This document shows, piece by piece, positions 44,139-52,685 of a DNA stretch of 64,000 nucleotides. Below the pieces are notes generated by a model. It was not told where the DNA came from and searched no databases. It saw only the letters and a program-made list of their open reading frames with translations. Position numbers and translations under genes: made by a program. This DNA is from Bacteroidales bacterium. Its GTDB lineage: Bacteria; Bacteroidota; Bacteroidia; Bacteroidales; UBA932. Position 1 is the stretch's first letter, and every line of letters starts with the position of its first letter. The stretch spans positions 1 through 64,000 of the forward strand of contig JAFRRF010000032.1 of assembly GCA_017428245.1 (NCBI GenBank), written 5' to 3'.

Positions 44139-44335
44139 AAGACGATGGATTTGTATTTTGTCTTCTTACGATTATTGATAATTATCATCTTCTGCTCGGT
44201 ACACCACCATTCCATGCAAGGTTGTTAAGGTAATTATCGTTATAATGATGGATTGGGCTCCCCGATGTGGGACTATCTATAGAACAAGGTATGCGAGTCT
44301 AACTATTTTTGATAAATAGTTGTTTTATTATACAT

Positions 44336-44527
44336 ATGATGGCTAAATACAATATTTCTTCTGAATGCAATGGAGAAATCTGCTACACTAATGGTCAATC
44401 TTCATTCCCTACCATGGAGGCGTATTCTTCTGGCAATTATTCCTCAAAAATGGCCGATGATATGGCGTTGGCCTTTGTTGAGGGTTATTTGGATGTTAAA
44501 GGCCTTTTAGGAAAGGTGAAACCATAG
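44336..44527 (+). CDS. Hypothetical small protein
   Basis: 63 aa from ATG at 44336 (or 62 from 44339): MAKYNISSECNGEICYTNGQ, then a Ser/Tyr-rich stretch and a helical end (ADDMALAFVEGYLDVKGLL). No signal peptide. It lies alone in a gap between two lipoprotein genes, about 200 bases after one and 90 before the other, and has no clear promoter box. Not recognised; real but weakly supported. Confidence 0.4.
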   Translation: MMAKYNISSECNGEICYTNGQSSFPTMEAYSSGNYSSKMADDMALAFVEGYLDVKGLLGKVKP

Positions 44528-44614
44528 GAAATAAATTATACGATTGTTTTTACTGAATGAATAAGAATATGTATATTTATTGTATTATAAAGTCGCACTG
44601 TGATTTATAGAATT

Positions 44615-45508
44615 ATGAAAAGGATCATTACTGCCGTACTATTATTCTCGCTTTTTTTCTTTTATTCGTGCAATAATATAGAAGAGGCAGATACCGTTGA
44701 TGTCGCCATTCAACTGCGTGGTCTGGATTTGACGCAGACCTTGGAACCTATGACTCGGGCAGATGGAAATACAACCGTATACTTCTTTTCTGTTCATCAG
44801 GACGGAAAACCCTATGCTTGGTACTGTATGAATACATTCGATAATGTATCAGTCAGCCTTTTCAAAGACCACACATATGAGATTGTCGGATATGTGGCTT
44901 ATGATATTGCGGGTGATTATTATTGGAGCAATAATGTTGGAAACGGGATATCCTTTTTGGGAAGATCCACTACAAATGGCTTTGAGTATACCGATGCAAT
45001 GGAGTATGGTTTAAGGTATCCCTTAAGGAATTACGAATATAAAATGCTGGTCTGTTCTGAAACATTTGATTCGGTGCCGGAAACCATAGTTTTAGATATG
45101 TATAATGCCTTTTGGGGATTGAAAGCTAATGCTGCAAACCTTGAGGGAACACTGGAGATTTCGCTCGGGAATGAATCTGGAAGTTCTTTTGCATATGATT
45201 TATCCGTTTTACTTACAAAAGACCAGCCCTCTGTTACGAAGTACATCCATTTTTTGCATCCTTTAACTGTGGTTAGCGCCGCCTCTAACGGTGAGGAATA
45301 CATAAAGAGTGTTGACATCACTATCAAGCACATAGATGCGGATAACAATACATCCATTCTTCATAGTGGGCAGATTACTGTTTCCCGAATGAAGTATACC
45401 GTCTTGAATATTACTTTGAATGGAAACACCAACAATCCATCTTCATGCGCTCTTAATTTGGAAGAGGAAAACTTAACAGATGGAGTAGCGGTTACTCTTG
45501 AGTATTAG
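44615..45508 (+). CDS. FimB/Mfa2-like lipoprotein
   Basis: 297 aa from MKRIITAVLLFSLFFFYSCNN (lipobox). GTG at 44600 gives five more residues but is less likely. The mature part has TVDVAIQLRGLDL, PMTRADGNTTVYFFSVHQDGK, a transthyretin-like beta arrangement, and a C-terminal beta-rich region (MKYTVLNITLNGN). This pattern fits the FimB/Mfa2 anchor or fimbrillin-associated family of Bacteroidales pili. Cargo and partners are presumably the other lipoproteins of the island; assignment is by pattern only. Confidence 0.65.
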   Translation: MKRIITAVLLFSLFFFYSCNNIEEADTVDVAIQLRGLDLTQTLEPMTRADGNTTVYFFSVHQDGKPYAWYCMNTFDNVSVSLFKDHTYEIVGYVAYDIAGDYYWSNNVGNGISFLGRSTTNGFEYTDAMEYGLRYPLRNYEYKMLVCSETFDSVPETIVLDMYNAFWGLKANAANLEGTLEISLGNESGSSFAYDLSVLLTKDQPSVTKYIHFLHPLTVVSAASNGEEYIKSVDITIKHIDADNNTSILHSGQITVSRMKYTVLNITLNGNTNNPSSCALNLEEENLTDGVAVTLEY

Positions 45509-45627
45509 ACAAAGTCAGTTTATTATTGACAGTTGGTGGCGTTATTTGTGGCCGTATGGTGATGATGTAGGCTAGGGGATAATCCAAGGTTCCGTATTCA
45601 GATGGGTTTTTTGAGGAGAGAACTATG

Positions 45628-45698
45628 TATAAAACCGTTTTATATCCCCTGATCTTTCCCGCTGATTATCGTTTATGCCGGTAAATATCGGTTTTATA
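45628..45698. repeat. 10-bp inverted repeat in island right flank
   Basis: TATAAAACCG (45628-45637) and CGGTTTTATA (45689-45698). The gap 45509-45919 otherwise holds the right direct repeat and the terminator of tRNA-Val, with no credible gene. Confidence 0.4.
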
Positions 45699-45747
45699 AC
45701 ACGCTGAAATTGCGTTTTTTTGCGACTTCTGATAAAAGTGGACCAAG

Positions 45748-45865
45748 CGGCATCAGTCGCCAGGGGAAACCAGTCGCCATCAGGCGACCGCCGGAGGCCG
45801 GTACTTTTGCGCCAATGCAGAAGAACGTAGTAAGCTCGCATCGCAAAAGTACTAAGGCCGGGAGG
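45748..45865. repeat. Right direct repeat of the surface-lipoprotein island
   Basis: Full-length form of the repeat at 39268-39323. Its inner part is itself an inverted repeat (GGCCGGTACTTTTGCG near 45797 and CGCAAAAGTACTAAGGCC near 45843). The 30 bases at 45836-45865 match the left copy exactly. The repeat ends 55 bases from tRNA-Val. Confidence 0.75.
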
Positions 45866-45898
45866 CGCGGGGCTTGGGGCAGCGCCCCAGTAAAAAGA

Positions 45899-45918
45899 AA
45901 GGCGCCCTGCGGGCGCCT
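45899..45918 (-). terminator. Terminator after tRNA-Val
   Basis: AGGCGCC and GGCGCCT enclose a short GC loop. On the minus strand the stem is followed by TTTCTTTTT. Confidence 0.75.
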
Positions 45919-45919
45919 G

Positions 45920-45994
45920 TGGAAACAACTGGATTCGAACCAGTGACCCCCTGCTTGTAAGGCAGGTGCTCTAAACCAGCTGAGCTATGCTTCC
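45920..45994 (-). tRNA. tRNA-Val (anticodon TAC)
   Basis: On the minus strand the acceptor GGAAGCA pairs with TGTTTCC (one GU). The D arm is AGCTCAGCTGGTTTAGAGC, the anticodon stem CCTGC/GCAGG with loop CTTACAA gives TAC, and the T arm is CTGG-TTCGAAT-CCAG. CCA is not encoded. Confidence 0.95.
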
Positions 45995-46044
45995 TTGAAG
46001 GGATTGCAAAGGTAGGAACTTTTTGAGAAACCGCAAAATTTTGA

Positions 46045-46052
46045 TAAATTTG
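46045..46052 (+). promoter_or_regulatory. TAnnTTTG promoter box before serine hydrolase
   Basis: TAAATTTG; the inferred transcript start lies about 20 bases before the ATG at 46078. Confidence 0.5.
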
Positions 46053-46077
46053 GGGAAGAATGCCGATTTGTCGAATT

Positions 46078-47190
46078 ATGAGGACTTCTCTCCATCTTTT
46101 TGCCGCGCTTGCCGTGGCCATTTGCCTGTCGCTGGCAGGTTGTCATCCAGAAAACCAGAAAGCATCCATCAATCCTGCCGTAGAGTCTGCGCTTGACACG
46201 CTGCAGACGCTTGTCGAGGAATGCGGGATTCCTGTATTCCAGTATGCTTATTTTTCGCCGCAGGGCGGGCTGCACGGGCTTGTCTGCGCGCAGGATACAG
46301 TGTTCGACCTGCCGATGCCCATTGGGGAAGGCAGTATTTTCCAGGCCGCGTCGCTGAGCAAGCCGCTATTCGCTTACATTGTAATGAAGATGGTGGACCG
46401 GGGAGAGATCGATCTCGATACGCCGATTGCCGAATACACGGATATCGACCGTTTCGACGATAAGGAGATGGCCCGCCGGCTGACGCCCCGGATTGTGCTG
46501 TCGCACCAGACCGGCCTTCCGAACTGGGCGGCAGGCCCGTCGTCGGACGAATGGCCGACGAGCCGTATCACGTTCAAGTATCCCGCAGATTCGTGTTTCG
46601 CTTATTCGGGCGAGGGCTATGCTTTCCTGCAGCGTGCCGTAGAGGCCATCCAGGGTGAGCCGCTCGACGCGATCGCCCGCCGCGAGGTGTTCGAACCGTT
46701 CGATATGCCCACGACATCCTACGCCTGGCTGCCGGCTTACGATTCGCTGGCGCTGCCCGGCTACAATCGCGATGGTGAGAACCGGGGACAGGGACGCCAT
46801 CCGCGTGCCAACTGTGCCTACACGCTGCGCACGAATGCCTTGGAATACGCCAACTTCGTGAAGCGCGGATTGCTGGAAGGGGAGGGCCTTTCAGAGGCTG
46901 CGCACAAGGAGATGTTTACGCATCAGGTCCACGCGCAGCGCTATGCCGACGAGCCTCGCGCCTGCGACTCTTCCGTGTTCTGGTGTCTGGGCTTCGGCGC
47001 CGTGGACGAGGACTATTACTGGCACTGGGGTGACAACGGCAACTTCAAGGCTCTGTGGCTGTTGCATCCTTCGACGAAAGAAGGGTTCGTGTATTTCTCC
47101 AACCGGGCCACGGGTCACGACCTCCTCAATCCTTTCCTGAAGAAACTCACGGGAGAGGACCTTCCGCTCGGCGACTGGATTCAGAATTAG
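46078..47190 (+). CDS. Lipoprotein serine hydrolase (beta-lactamase/class C-like)
   Basis: 370 aa from MRTSLHLFAALAVAICLSLAGC (lipobox); an ATG six codons upstream is less likely given the promoter. The serine hydrolase motifs are SLSKPLF (SxxK nucleophile), YSGEGYAF (Tyr of YxN/YSG) and HWGDNG (HxG, third motif). Proteins of this family are mostly esterases or D-amino peptidases rather than true beta-lactamases. The gene stands alone and converges with an esterase gene. Substrate unknown. Confidence 0.88.
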   Translation: MRTSLHLFAALAVAICLSLAGCHPENQKASINPAVESALDTLQTLVEECGIPVFQYAYFSPQGGLHGLVCAQDTVFDLPMPIGEGSIFQAASLSKPLFAYIVMKMVDRGEIDLDTPIAEYTDIDRFDDKEMARRLTPRIVLSHQTGLPNWAAGPSSDEWPTSRITFKYPADSCFAYSGEGYAFLQRAVEAIQGEPLDAIARREVFEPFDMPTTSYAWLPAYDSLALPGYNRDGENRGQGRHPRANCAYTLRTNALEYANFVKRGLLEGEGLSEAAHKEMFTHQVHAQRYADEPRACDSSVFWCLGFGAVDEDYYWHWGDNGNFKALWLLHPSTKEGFVYFSNRATGHDLLNPFLKKLTGEDLPLGDWIQN

Positions 47191-47202
47191 TCTGTCTGAA
47201 GT

Positions 47203-48075
47203 CTATTCCGGGTTTCCGAAATTGCGGGTAGCGAAAGGCAGTGCCATGCGCAGGGCCTGGTGCCAGTATTCCCAGAAGTGCCCGCCGTCACGGACGCGGA
47301 GTTCCGCGCGGACGTTGTGTTTGCGCATCTCCTGGTAGAATTTCAGGGACAGGTCGAGCAGATAATCGTCGTCGCCGCAGTCGATGAACCACTTGACGGT
47401 GCGCAGCTTGGCAAGCGTAGCATCGTCGGCGTTCGCTACGAAGTCGATGGCCGAGTGCTCGTGTACCGACTTGGCGACAATGATGTATTTATCTTCGGGA
47501 TTGGCATCCGCCGGATAGGTGCTGTCGAGCCAGGCGCTCATGGCGTAGCAGCTCGAGAACATATCGGGATGGCGCTGGCTATAGACCGTGCATCCGCCGC
47601 CGCCCATCGACAGGCCCATAATTGCACGGTGCTGTTTGTCGCCCTGGATCTTGAATCTCGATTCCATGGCGGGAATCAGTTCGCCGAAGAAGAAGTCTTC
47701 GTAGCGGCGTCCAGGCATATTGAAGTAGCCGTTCCATTTGTTGTGGAAGTCAGGATCGCCGGCGTTGGGCATGATGATGATCATACGCGCGGCTTCTTCG
47801 GCCGCGATGAGCTGGTCGGCCACGTTCTTCATCTGTCCTCTTTCCTGCCAGGCGGTATAGGTGTCCGTCAGGCCGTGCAGCAGATACACGGAAGGATATA
47901 ACCGGCTGGCGCTCTGGTCGTAACCGGCCGGCAGATAGACATTGACCAGGACATCCTCTCCGAGGATTTCGCTGTGAACGGTTTCGGTGCGGATCTCGCT
48001 GCTGCGCAGCGGCTGCGCCCAGGCGAACGTCGCTGCCGCGAGGAGCAGGACAAGGATAGAGAGACTCTTTTTCAT
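47203..48075 (-). CDS. Exported esterase (esterase D / feruloyl-esterase-like)
   Basis: 290 aa with signal peptide MKKSLSILVLLLAAATFAWAQ. Alpha/beta hydrolase with VYLLHGLTDTYTAW (oxyanion), IIIMPNAGD, the nucleophile in IMGLSMGGGG (GxSxG), Asp in FIDCGDDDYLL and His in RDGGHFWEYW. The layout matches the esterase D/CE1-like family found in polysaccharide utilisation. It is divergently transcribed from a cyclophilin gene, sharing a promoter region (48093-48127). Confidence 0.88.
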   Translation of the reverse strand: MKKSLSILVLLLAAATFAWAQPLRSSEIRTETVHSEILGEDVLVNVYLPAGYDQSASRLYPSVYLLHGLTDTYTAWQERGQMKNVADQLIAAEEAARMIIIMPNAGDPDFHNKWNGYFNMPGRRYEDFFFGELIPAMESRFKIQGDKQHRAIMGLSMGGGGCTVYSQRHPDMFSSCYAMSAWLDSTYPADANPEDKYIIVAKSVHEHSAIDFVANADDATLAKLRTVKWFIDCGDDDYLLDLSLKFYQEMRKHNVRAELRVRDGGHFWEYWHQALRMALPFATRNFGNPE

Positions 48076-48092
48076 GGCTTGTGACTTTTCTA

Positions 48093-48127
48093 CAAAGATA
48101 AGAATATATCAAAGTTGATTATCTTTG
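48093..48127. promoter_or_regulatory. Divergent promoters, esterase and cyclophilin
   Basis: TATCTTTG boxes face outward: minus strand 48100-48093 for the esterase and plus strand 48120-48127 for the cyclophilin. Confidence 0.6.
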
Positions 48128-48146
48128 TATTACAATATATTTAGCT

Positions 48147-48830
48147 ATGAAAACCTATCGCTTTGCCCTGCTGATTGCCCTGATGATACTGGCGGCCGTA
48201 TCTTGCCGTCAGAAGAAAGAAGAGGTCGTCGTACTCGAGACGACGGAAGGGACCATCGTTCTGAAACTCTATGACCAGACGCCGCTGCATCGCGACAACT
48301 TCCGCTCACTGGTGGCGGAGGGTGCGTTTGACTCACTGCTGTTCCATCGTGTGATCCAGGACTTTATGATCCAGGGCGGCGACCCCGATTCGAAGCATGC
48401 CGAACCCGGCGTGCTGTTGGGCGAAGGCGACCGGGACTATACGGTCCCGGCTGAATTCCGTTTGGAGGAGGGGATCTTCCATCGCCGTGGCGTCTTGGCG
48501 GGCGCCCGCGAAGGCGATGACGTGAATCCAGAGCAGCGCAGCTCCGCCATGCAGTTCTATATTGTCTGGGGAAAGATTTTCGACGACGCCGGTCTCGACA
48601 AAGTCCAGGAACGGCTCGACAACCGCACCGGCGGCCGCGTGAAACTTACGCCTGAAATGCGTGAAGTCTATAAAACCGTCGGCGGAACCCCGCATCTCGA
48701 CGGCCAATACACCGTCTTCGGCGAAGTCGTCAGCGGCCTCGACGTCGTCGACGCCATCCAGCGCGTCCCCACCGACGAAAACGACCGCCCGCTTCACGAC
48801 GTCCGCATCATCAAGGCCTACCTGCAGTAA
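48147..48830 (+). CDS. Lipoprotein peptidyl-prolyl isomerase, cyclophilin type
   Basis: 227 aa with a lipobox (LIALMILAAVSCRQK). Cyclophilin domain: VVLETTEGTIVLKLYDQTPLHRDNF, the active-site block FHRVIQDFMIQGGDPDS, and DGQYTVFGEVVSGLDVVDAIQ. A roughly 60-residue insertion (GVLAGAREGDDVNPEQRSSAMQFYIVWGKIFDDAGLDK) is usual for Bacteroidota members. Assists folding of exported proteins. A perfect 15-bp terminator follows. Confidence 0.93.
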   Translation: MKTYRFALLIALMILAAVSCRQKKEEVVVLETTEGTIVLKLYDQTPLHRDNFRSLVAEGAFDSLLFHRVIQDFMIQGGDPDSKHAEPGVLLGEGDRDYTVPAEFRLEEGIFHRRGVLAGAREGDDVNPEQRSSAMQFYIVWGKIFDDAGLDKVQERLDNRTGGRVKLTPEMREVYKTVGGTPHLDGQYTVFGEVVSGLDVVDAIQRVPTDENDRPLHDVRIIKAYLQ

Positions 48831-48883
48831 GCCGCCAGTCTCCTTCGCTGCAACGGACGCATTTGATAATCAGCGAATTGTTT

Positions 48884-48918
48884 AAAGTGATCCCCCTCGT
48901 GGAGAGGGGGATCACTTT
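48884..48918 (+). terminator. Strong terminator hairpin after cyclophilin gene
   Basis: AAAGTGATCCCCCTC and GAGGGGGATCACTTT are perfect 15-base arms with a 5-base loop. The T tract is short, so it may also act in the other direction. Confidence 0.75.
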
Positions 48919-48966
48919 GCGTAATCGGCTGACTGATTGATGTGTACATTGCAGCGCAAAAAGTGC

Positions 48967-48974
48967 TAACTTTG
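48967..48974 (+). promoter_or_regulatory. TAnnTTTG promoter box before tocopherol-cyclase-like gene
   Basis: TAACTTTG about 30 bases before the ATG at 49005. Confidence 0.5.
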
Positions 48975-49004
48975 TAGGGTCAATTGACAATAGATCATTG
49001 GTAG

Positions 49005-50117
49005 ATGTTCAACACACACGATATTTCACGAAATGCCTGTCAACTCTTTGGGGTGCAGGCTCATAAGGGATATGATTGGTGGTGGCACTCGTTTACTGCC
49101 CACGACGCGGAAACGGGAGAGGCGAGGCCGTTCTTCATTGAATTTATCCTTTGCAATCCAGCGATGGGCGGGGAGGAGCCGGTCTTCGGGCAGTTGCCCG
49201 AAAACCGCGCCGCCGGCGTTCAGCCGTCGTATTTGATGGTAAAGGTCGGCAGCTGGGGCAAGGATGCGGCGCAGCTGCACCGGTTCTTCGGGTGGAAGAA
49301 GATCCGGGTGGAGTGGGGCGTACCGTTTGAGGTGGAGGCCGATGACTGCTATGTGACGGAGACGCAGATGCGCGGTCACGTCCGGGTGGAAGGATCGGCG
49401 GCGCATCCGGAGTGGATGTGCAGCGATGGCGAGATGTCGTGGAACCTGACGATCAAGAAAATCACGGCTTTCAACGTAGGATTCGGCGCCGATAAGGTTT
49501 TCCGAACGGCAGAGGCTTTCGAGATGTTCTGGCATGCGGAAGGCATGAAGACCGAGTATGCGGGCGAGGTCGTCTGGAACGGCCGTCGCTACCTGGTCAG
49601 ACCGGATGATTGTTATGGTTATGCCGACAAGAACTGGGGCAAGGATTTTACCTCGCCTTGGGTCTGGCTTTCCTCGTGCAATCTGCGGAGTGAACTGACC
49701 GGCAAGAAGCTGATGGACAGCGTTTTCGACATCGGCGGTGGCCGGCCGAAGGTCGGCCCCGTGGCGCTGCCGCGCAAGCTGCTGGCGGCTTTCTGGTACG
49801 AAGGAACGCCCTATGAATTCAACTTCTCGAAGGTGTGGACGAATGTCCATACGGAGTTCAACTGCCGTGAAACGGATACACAGATTATCTGGCACGTGGA
49901 GCAGCGCAGCAGTTCCGGTCGCATGGTGACCGACGTCACCTGCGAGAAGAAAGACATGCTGCTCGTCAACTACGAGTCGCCCGACGGCGCCAAACGGCAC
50001 AACCGTCTCTGGAATGGCGGTAACGGCGTAGGAACCATTGAGTTATATGCTCACGACGGCGCACTCGTCGACCGTATCCACGCTGAAAATATCGGGTGCG
50101 AATACGGTGAGTATTAG
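49005..50117 (+). CDS. Tocopherol-cyclase-family protein
   Basis: 370 aa without signal peptide or membrane span. HKGYDWWWHSFTAHD near the N-terminus and DCYGYADKNWGKDFTSPWVWLSSCNL in the middle are characteristic of the tocopherol cyclase-like family (PF14249), beta-rich proteins of the calycin type. Bacterial members outside photosynthetic lineages have no established reaction, and no tocopherol pathway genes are visible here. The last bases overlap the stop of the convergent serine hydrolase by four. Function unassigned. Confidence 0.8.
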   Translation: MFNTHDISRNACQLFGVQAHKGYDWWWHSFTAHDAETGEARPFFIEFILCNPAMGGEEPVFGQLPENRAAGVQPSYLMVKVGSWGKDAAQLHRFFGWKKIRVEWGVPFEVEADDCYVTETQMRGHVRVEGSAAHPEWMCSDGEMSWNLTIKKITAFNVGFGADKVFRTAEAFEMFWHAEGMKTEYAGEVVWNGRRYLVRPDDCYGYADKNWGKDFTSPWVWLSSCNLRSELTGKKLMDSVFDIGGGRPKVGPVALPRKLLAAFWYEGTPYEFNFSKVWTNVHTEFNCRETDTQIIWHVEQRSSSGRMVTDVTCEKKDMLLVNYESPDGAKRHNRLWNGGNGVGTIELYAHDGALVDRIHAENIGCEYGEY

Positions 50118-51280
50118 AAGCCAAAGATGGCTTCGACCTGCTGCATGACTTCGTAACGGTCCCAGTCGGCGCGGTTGGCGAAGATCAGGACGAGGGCGTT
50201 GTCTTCGGGGTAGCGGGCGGCGAGGATCTTGAAACCACCGTTGTCGCCGGTGTGATAGATCACTTCTTTCGTGGTGTCGGTCTTGGGCTCAATGAACCAG
50301 CCGTAGCCGTACCAGGTGTTCGGGCGGTTCTGGTAGTCGCTCCACGGGCTGTCGCTCGCAAAGGTGTGCGGCGACTGTGCGTCCACGCGGGATGCTTCCG
50401 TGAGTACCTTGTTGGCGCGCAGGGCCTTTTCCCACTCGACGAATTCGTGGGTGGAACTGTAGATGCCGCCGTCGGGACGGGTGGCGAAGAAGGTCTCTTC
50501 GCCGTAGTCGTATTCGTACCAGTTCTTCGGCTCGTCGCTCTGCGAGCTGTCGGCCGTCCGCTCCTCGGGCATGTCTTCCACATCGGCGTATTCGTAGCCG
50601 TGTGCCATATTCGGAATCAGTTCCTGATGCTCAGGATCGAAATAGAGTGTCTTGGCCATTCCGGCAGGACGGAAGATGTGCTCGGCTACATATTCCACGA
50701 ACGGCTGGCCGGTTACTCTCTCGACGATAGCCCCGCACATAACGAAAGTGGGGTTGATGTACTCATAGGCTTCGCCCGGTTTGAAATGGAGAAAATCAAG
50801 TTCCGGGAGATACGACATGGCAAGTTTCTCGTCGCCTTTGATTTTCAGTTCGCGCGGGATTCCGCCGCGGGCATCGGGCACGCCCGAAGAGTGGGAGAGA
50901 AGGTGCTTGATCTGGATGTCTTTCCAGAAGTCTGCCTTGAATTCGGGAAAATACTTGGAGACAGGGTCCTCAAGCGACAACTTGCCTGCCTCGGCGAGCT
51001 GCAGGATAGCTACCGCCGTAAACTGTTTCGAGACGGAGGCGATATTGAAAAAAGTGTTGCCATCGATTGGCACTTTCGTGTCGATGTCGGCGATGCCGTA
51101 GCCTTTGTCGAAGATGATGTCGTCGCCCTTCATAATCAGCACCGCCGCTCCAGGCTCATCGGTGGGGAACAGCGATGTGCAAAGTCGGTCCAGTTTGGCA
51201 ATCTGCTCTTTCTCAGGGCTCTGTTTGCAGGAAATAACCATAGTCAACGTAATCAGGAGGAAGAATACAAGCTTTTTCAT
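50114..51280 (-). CDS. Lipoprotein serine hydrolase (beta-lactamase/class C-like)
   Basis: 388 aa from MKKLVFFLLITLTMVISCKQS (lipobox). The long in-frame extension upstream reads through the palindromic repeat and is not credible. Motifs are SVSKQFTAVA (SxxK), YEYINPTF (YxN) and YHTGDNGG. The fold is that of penicillin-binding-protein-like esterases and D-aminopeptidases. It lies downstream of cinA on the same strand, separated by the repeat element (copy B), which probably ends the cinA message. Confidence 0.88.
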   Translation of the reverse strand: MKKLVFFLLITLTMVISCKQSPEKEQIAKLDRLCTSLFPTDEPGAAVLIMKGDDIIFDKGYGIADIDTKVPIDGNTFFNIASVSKQFTAVAILQLAEAGKLSLEDPVSKYFPEFKADFWKDIQIKHLLSHSSGVPDARGGIPRELKIKGDEKLAMSYLPELDFLHFKPGEAYEYINPTFVMCGAIVERVTGQPFVEYVAEHIFRPAGMAKTLYFDPEHQELIPNMAHGYEYADVEDMPEERTADSSQSDEPKNWYEYDYGEETFFATRPDGGIYSSTHEFVEWEKALRANKVLTEASRVDAQSPHTFASDSPWSDYQNRPNTWYGYGWFIEPKTDTTKEVIYHTGDNGGFKILAARYPEDNALVLIFANRADWDRYEVMQQVEAIFGF

Positions 51281-51295
51281 CGTATGTTTTTTTGC

Positions 51296-51426
51296 GGAAT
51301 AGTTTGTATTTATTTCTAGACCGTCTGCGCCCACGCAGCCGTGAGTGGGAGGGGCCCAAAGCCTAGGCTTTGGGAGGGATAGGACCCGCAAGGGTCCGTA
51401 GTCTTGAAATAAATACAAACTATTCC
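51296..51426. repeat. Large palindromic repeat element, copy B
   Basis: Outer arms of over 20 bases, beginning GGAATAGTTTGTATTTATTT and ending AAATAAATACAAACTATTCC, are exact reverse complements. Inside are three hairpins, CTGCG/CGCAG, CCCAAAGCC/GGCTTTGGG and GGACCC/GGGTCC. The core GTGGGAGGGGCCC...GGGAGGGATA is shared with copy A (18641-18790), but the arms are unrelated in sequence. Confidence 0.75.
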
Positions 51427-51434
51427 CATAAATA

Positions 51435-52685
51435 CTACATATTTCGTCTTAATAGATCCAGGGCGTGGGAGGCGAAGCGCTCGATGTTGACGGCGCGGGA
51501 AGAGGCGAAGTGGACGCATTCGGTAACGACGGTGACGTTGCCGTCGGGGTGGCGCTTGGCGGCGGCGAGCCAGGCGGTGCCGACGGGTTTTGTCGGGGTG
51601 CCGCCGCCGGGGCCGGCGATGCCGGAAGTGGCCACGGCATAATCGGTGTCGAGGGCGCGGAGCACACCGGCGGCCATCTCACGGACACATTGCTCGCTGA
51701 CAGCGCCGAACTGCGCCAACGTTTCGGACCGGACTCCCAGAACCTTCATCTTCACTTCGTTGGAATAGGATGTCACCGATCCTTTGTAATAATCGCTGCA
51801 ACCTGCGACCGAGGTGATGAGTTCGGACAGGTGGCCGCCCGTGCAGGATTCCGCCAGAGCAAGCGTCTTGCCGGCGGCGCGAAGCTTCCGGCCGATGACG
51901 CTTTGCAGCGTATCTTCGCCTTCGCCATATATGGCGTCTCCCAGAATCTTTTGGAGTTCAGCGAGATACGGAGTGAAATCGGCCTCTCCGCCAAACTGCG
52001 TGAGCCGCAGCCGCACACCGATGGTCGGGTTGGGCAGATAGGCCAGATGGATGTTTTCCGGCAGGGCATCTTCCCAGGCTTCGATCTGCTTGGCAAGTGT
52101 GGATTCCGGGATGCCGAAGGTCACCACGGTGTGGTGCGTGATTGCCTCGAGTGCGAAGTGGCGACGGATGTCGGCCATCACGTCGGGCAGCAGCCCGATG
52201 GCCTCGAACGGTACGCCGGGGAGAGAATAAAGCGCGGAGCCGTGGTTCTTGCCCAGCCCGTAGAAAGCCATGCAGGGCGCCGTTCCCAACTTGTTGGGAA
52301 TCACAGTGCAGGAGTCCGGAACCAGGGCCTGGGCGCGGTTCGTCTCGATCAGAGGGATGCCTCTGGCGCCGAGAATGCGCTCGATGTGGGCCATCTGTTC
52401 GGCTGATTCCTTGTAGCCGGCCGAGCCGGAGAGTTCGCGCAAGGCGTCTTTGGTGATATCGTCTTTCGTGGGGCCGAGACCGCCGGTTACGATGACGATG
52501 TCGGTGTTGTCCAGACAGTTGCCGAGTTCCTGGATGATCCGGGCGCGGTCGTCGCCGATGGAGGTCATATATCGGACCTGGATGCCGAGGAGATTGAGTT
52601 CACGGGCAATATGGGAGGAGTTCGTATCAACGATCTGGCCGATGAGGATCTCATCGCCGATCGTGCAGATCGAAGCGGTTTTCAT
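51435..52685 (-). CDS. cinA: CinA-family nicotinamide mononucleotide deamidase / competence-damage-inducible protein
   Basis: 416 aa. The N-terminal molybdopterin-binding-like domain (COG1058) begins with SICTIGDEILIGQIVDTNSSHIARELNLLGI and contains VIVTGGLGPTKDDITKDAL. The C-terminal CinA-C domain has TLALAESCTGGHLSELITSVAGCSDYYKGSVTSYSNEVK and ATSGIAGPGGGTPTKPVGTAWLA. This two-domain enzyme acts on NMN in pyridine nucleotide recycling and, in older nomenclature, competence. It overlaps the upstream PyrD-like gene by ATGA. Confidence 0.95.
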   Translation of the reverse strand: MKTASICTIGDEILIGQIVDTNSSHIARELNLLGIQVRYMTSIGDDRARIIQELGNCLDNTDIVIVTGGLGPTKDDITKDALRELSGSAGYKESAEQMAHIERILGARGIPLIETNRAQALVPDSCTVIPNKLGTAPCMAFYGLGKNHGSALYSLPGVPFEAIGLLPDVMADIRRHFALEAITHHTVVTFGIPESTLAKQIEAWEDALPENIHLAYLPNPTIGVRLRLTQFGGEADFTPYLAELQKILGDAIYGEGEDTLQSVIGRKLRAAGKTLALAESCTGGHLSELITSVAGCSDYYKGSVTSYSNEVKMKVLGVRSETLAQFGAVSEQCVREMAAGVLRALDTDYAVATSGIAGPGGGTPTKPVGTAWLAAAKRHPDGNVTVVTECVHFASSRAVNIERFASHALDLLRRNM

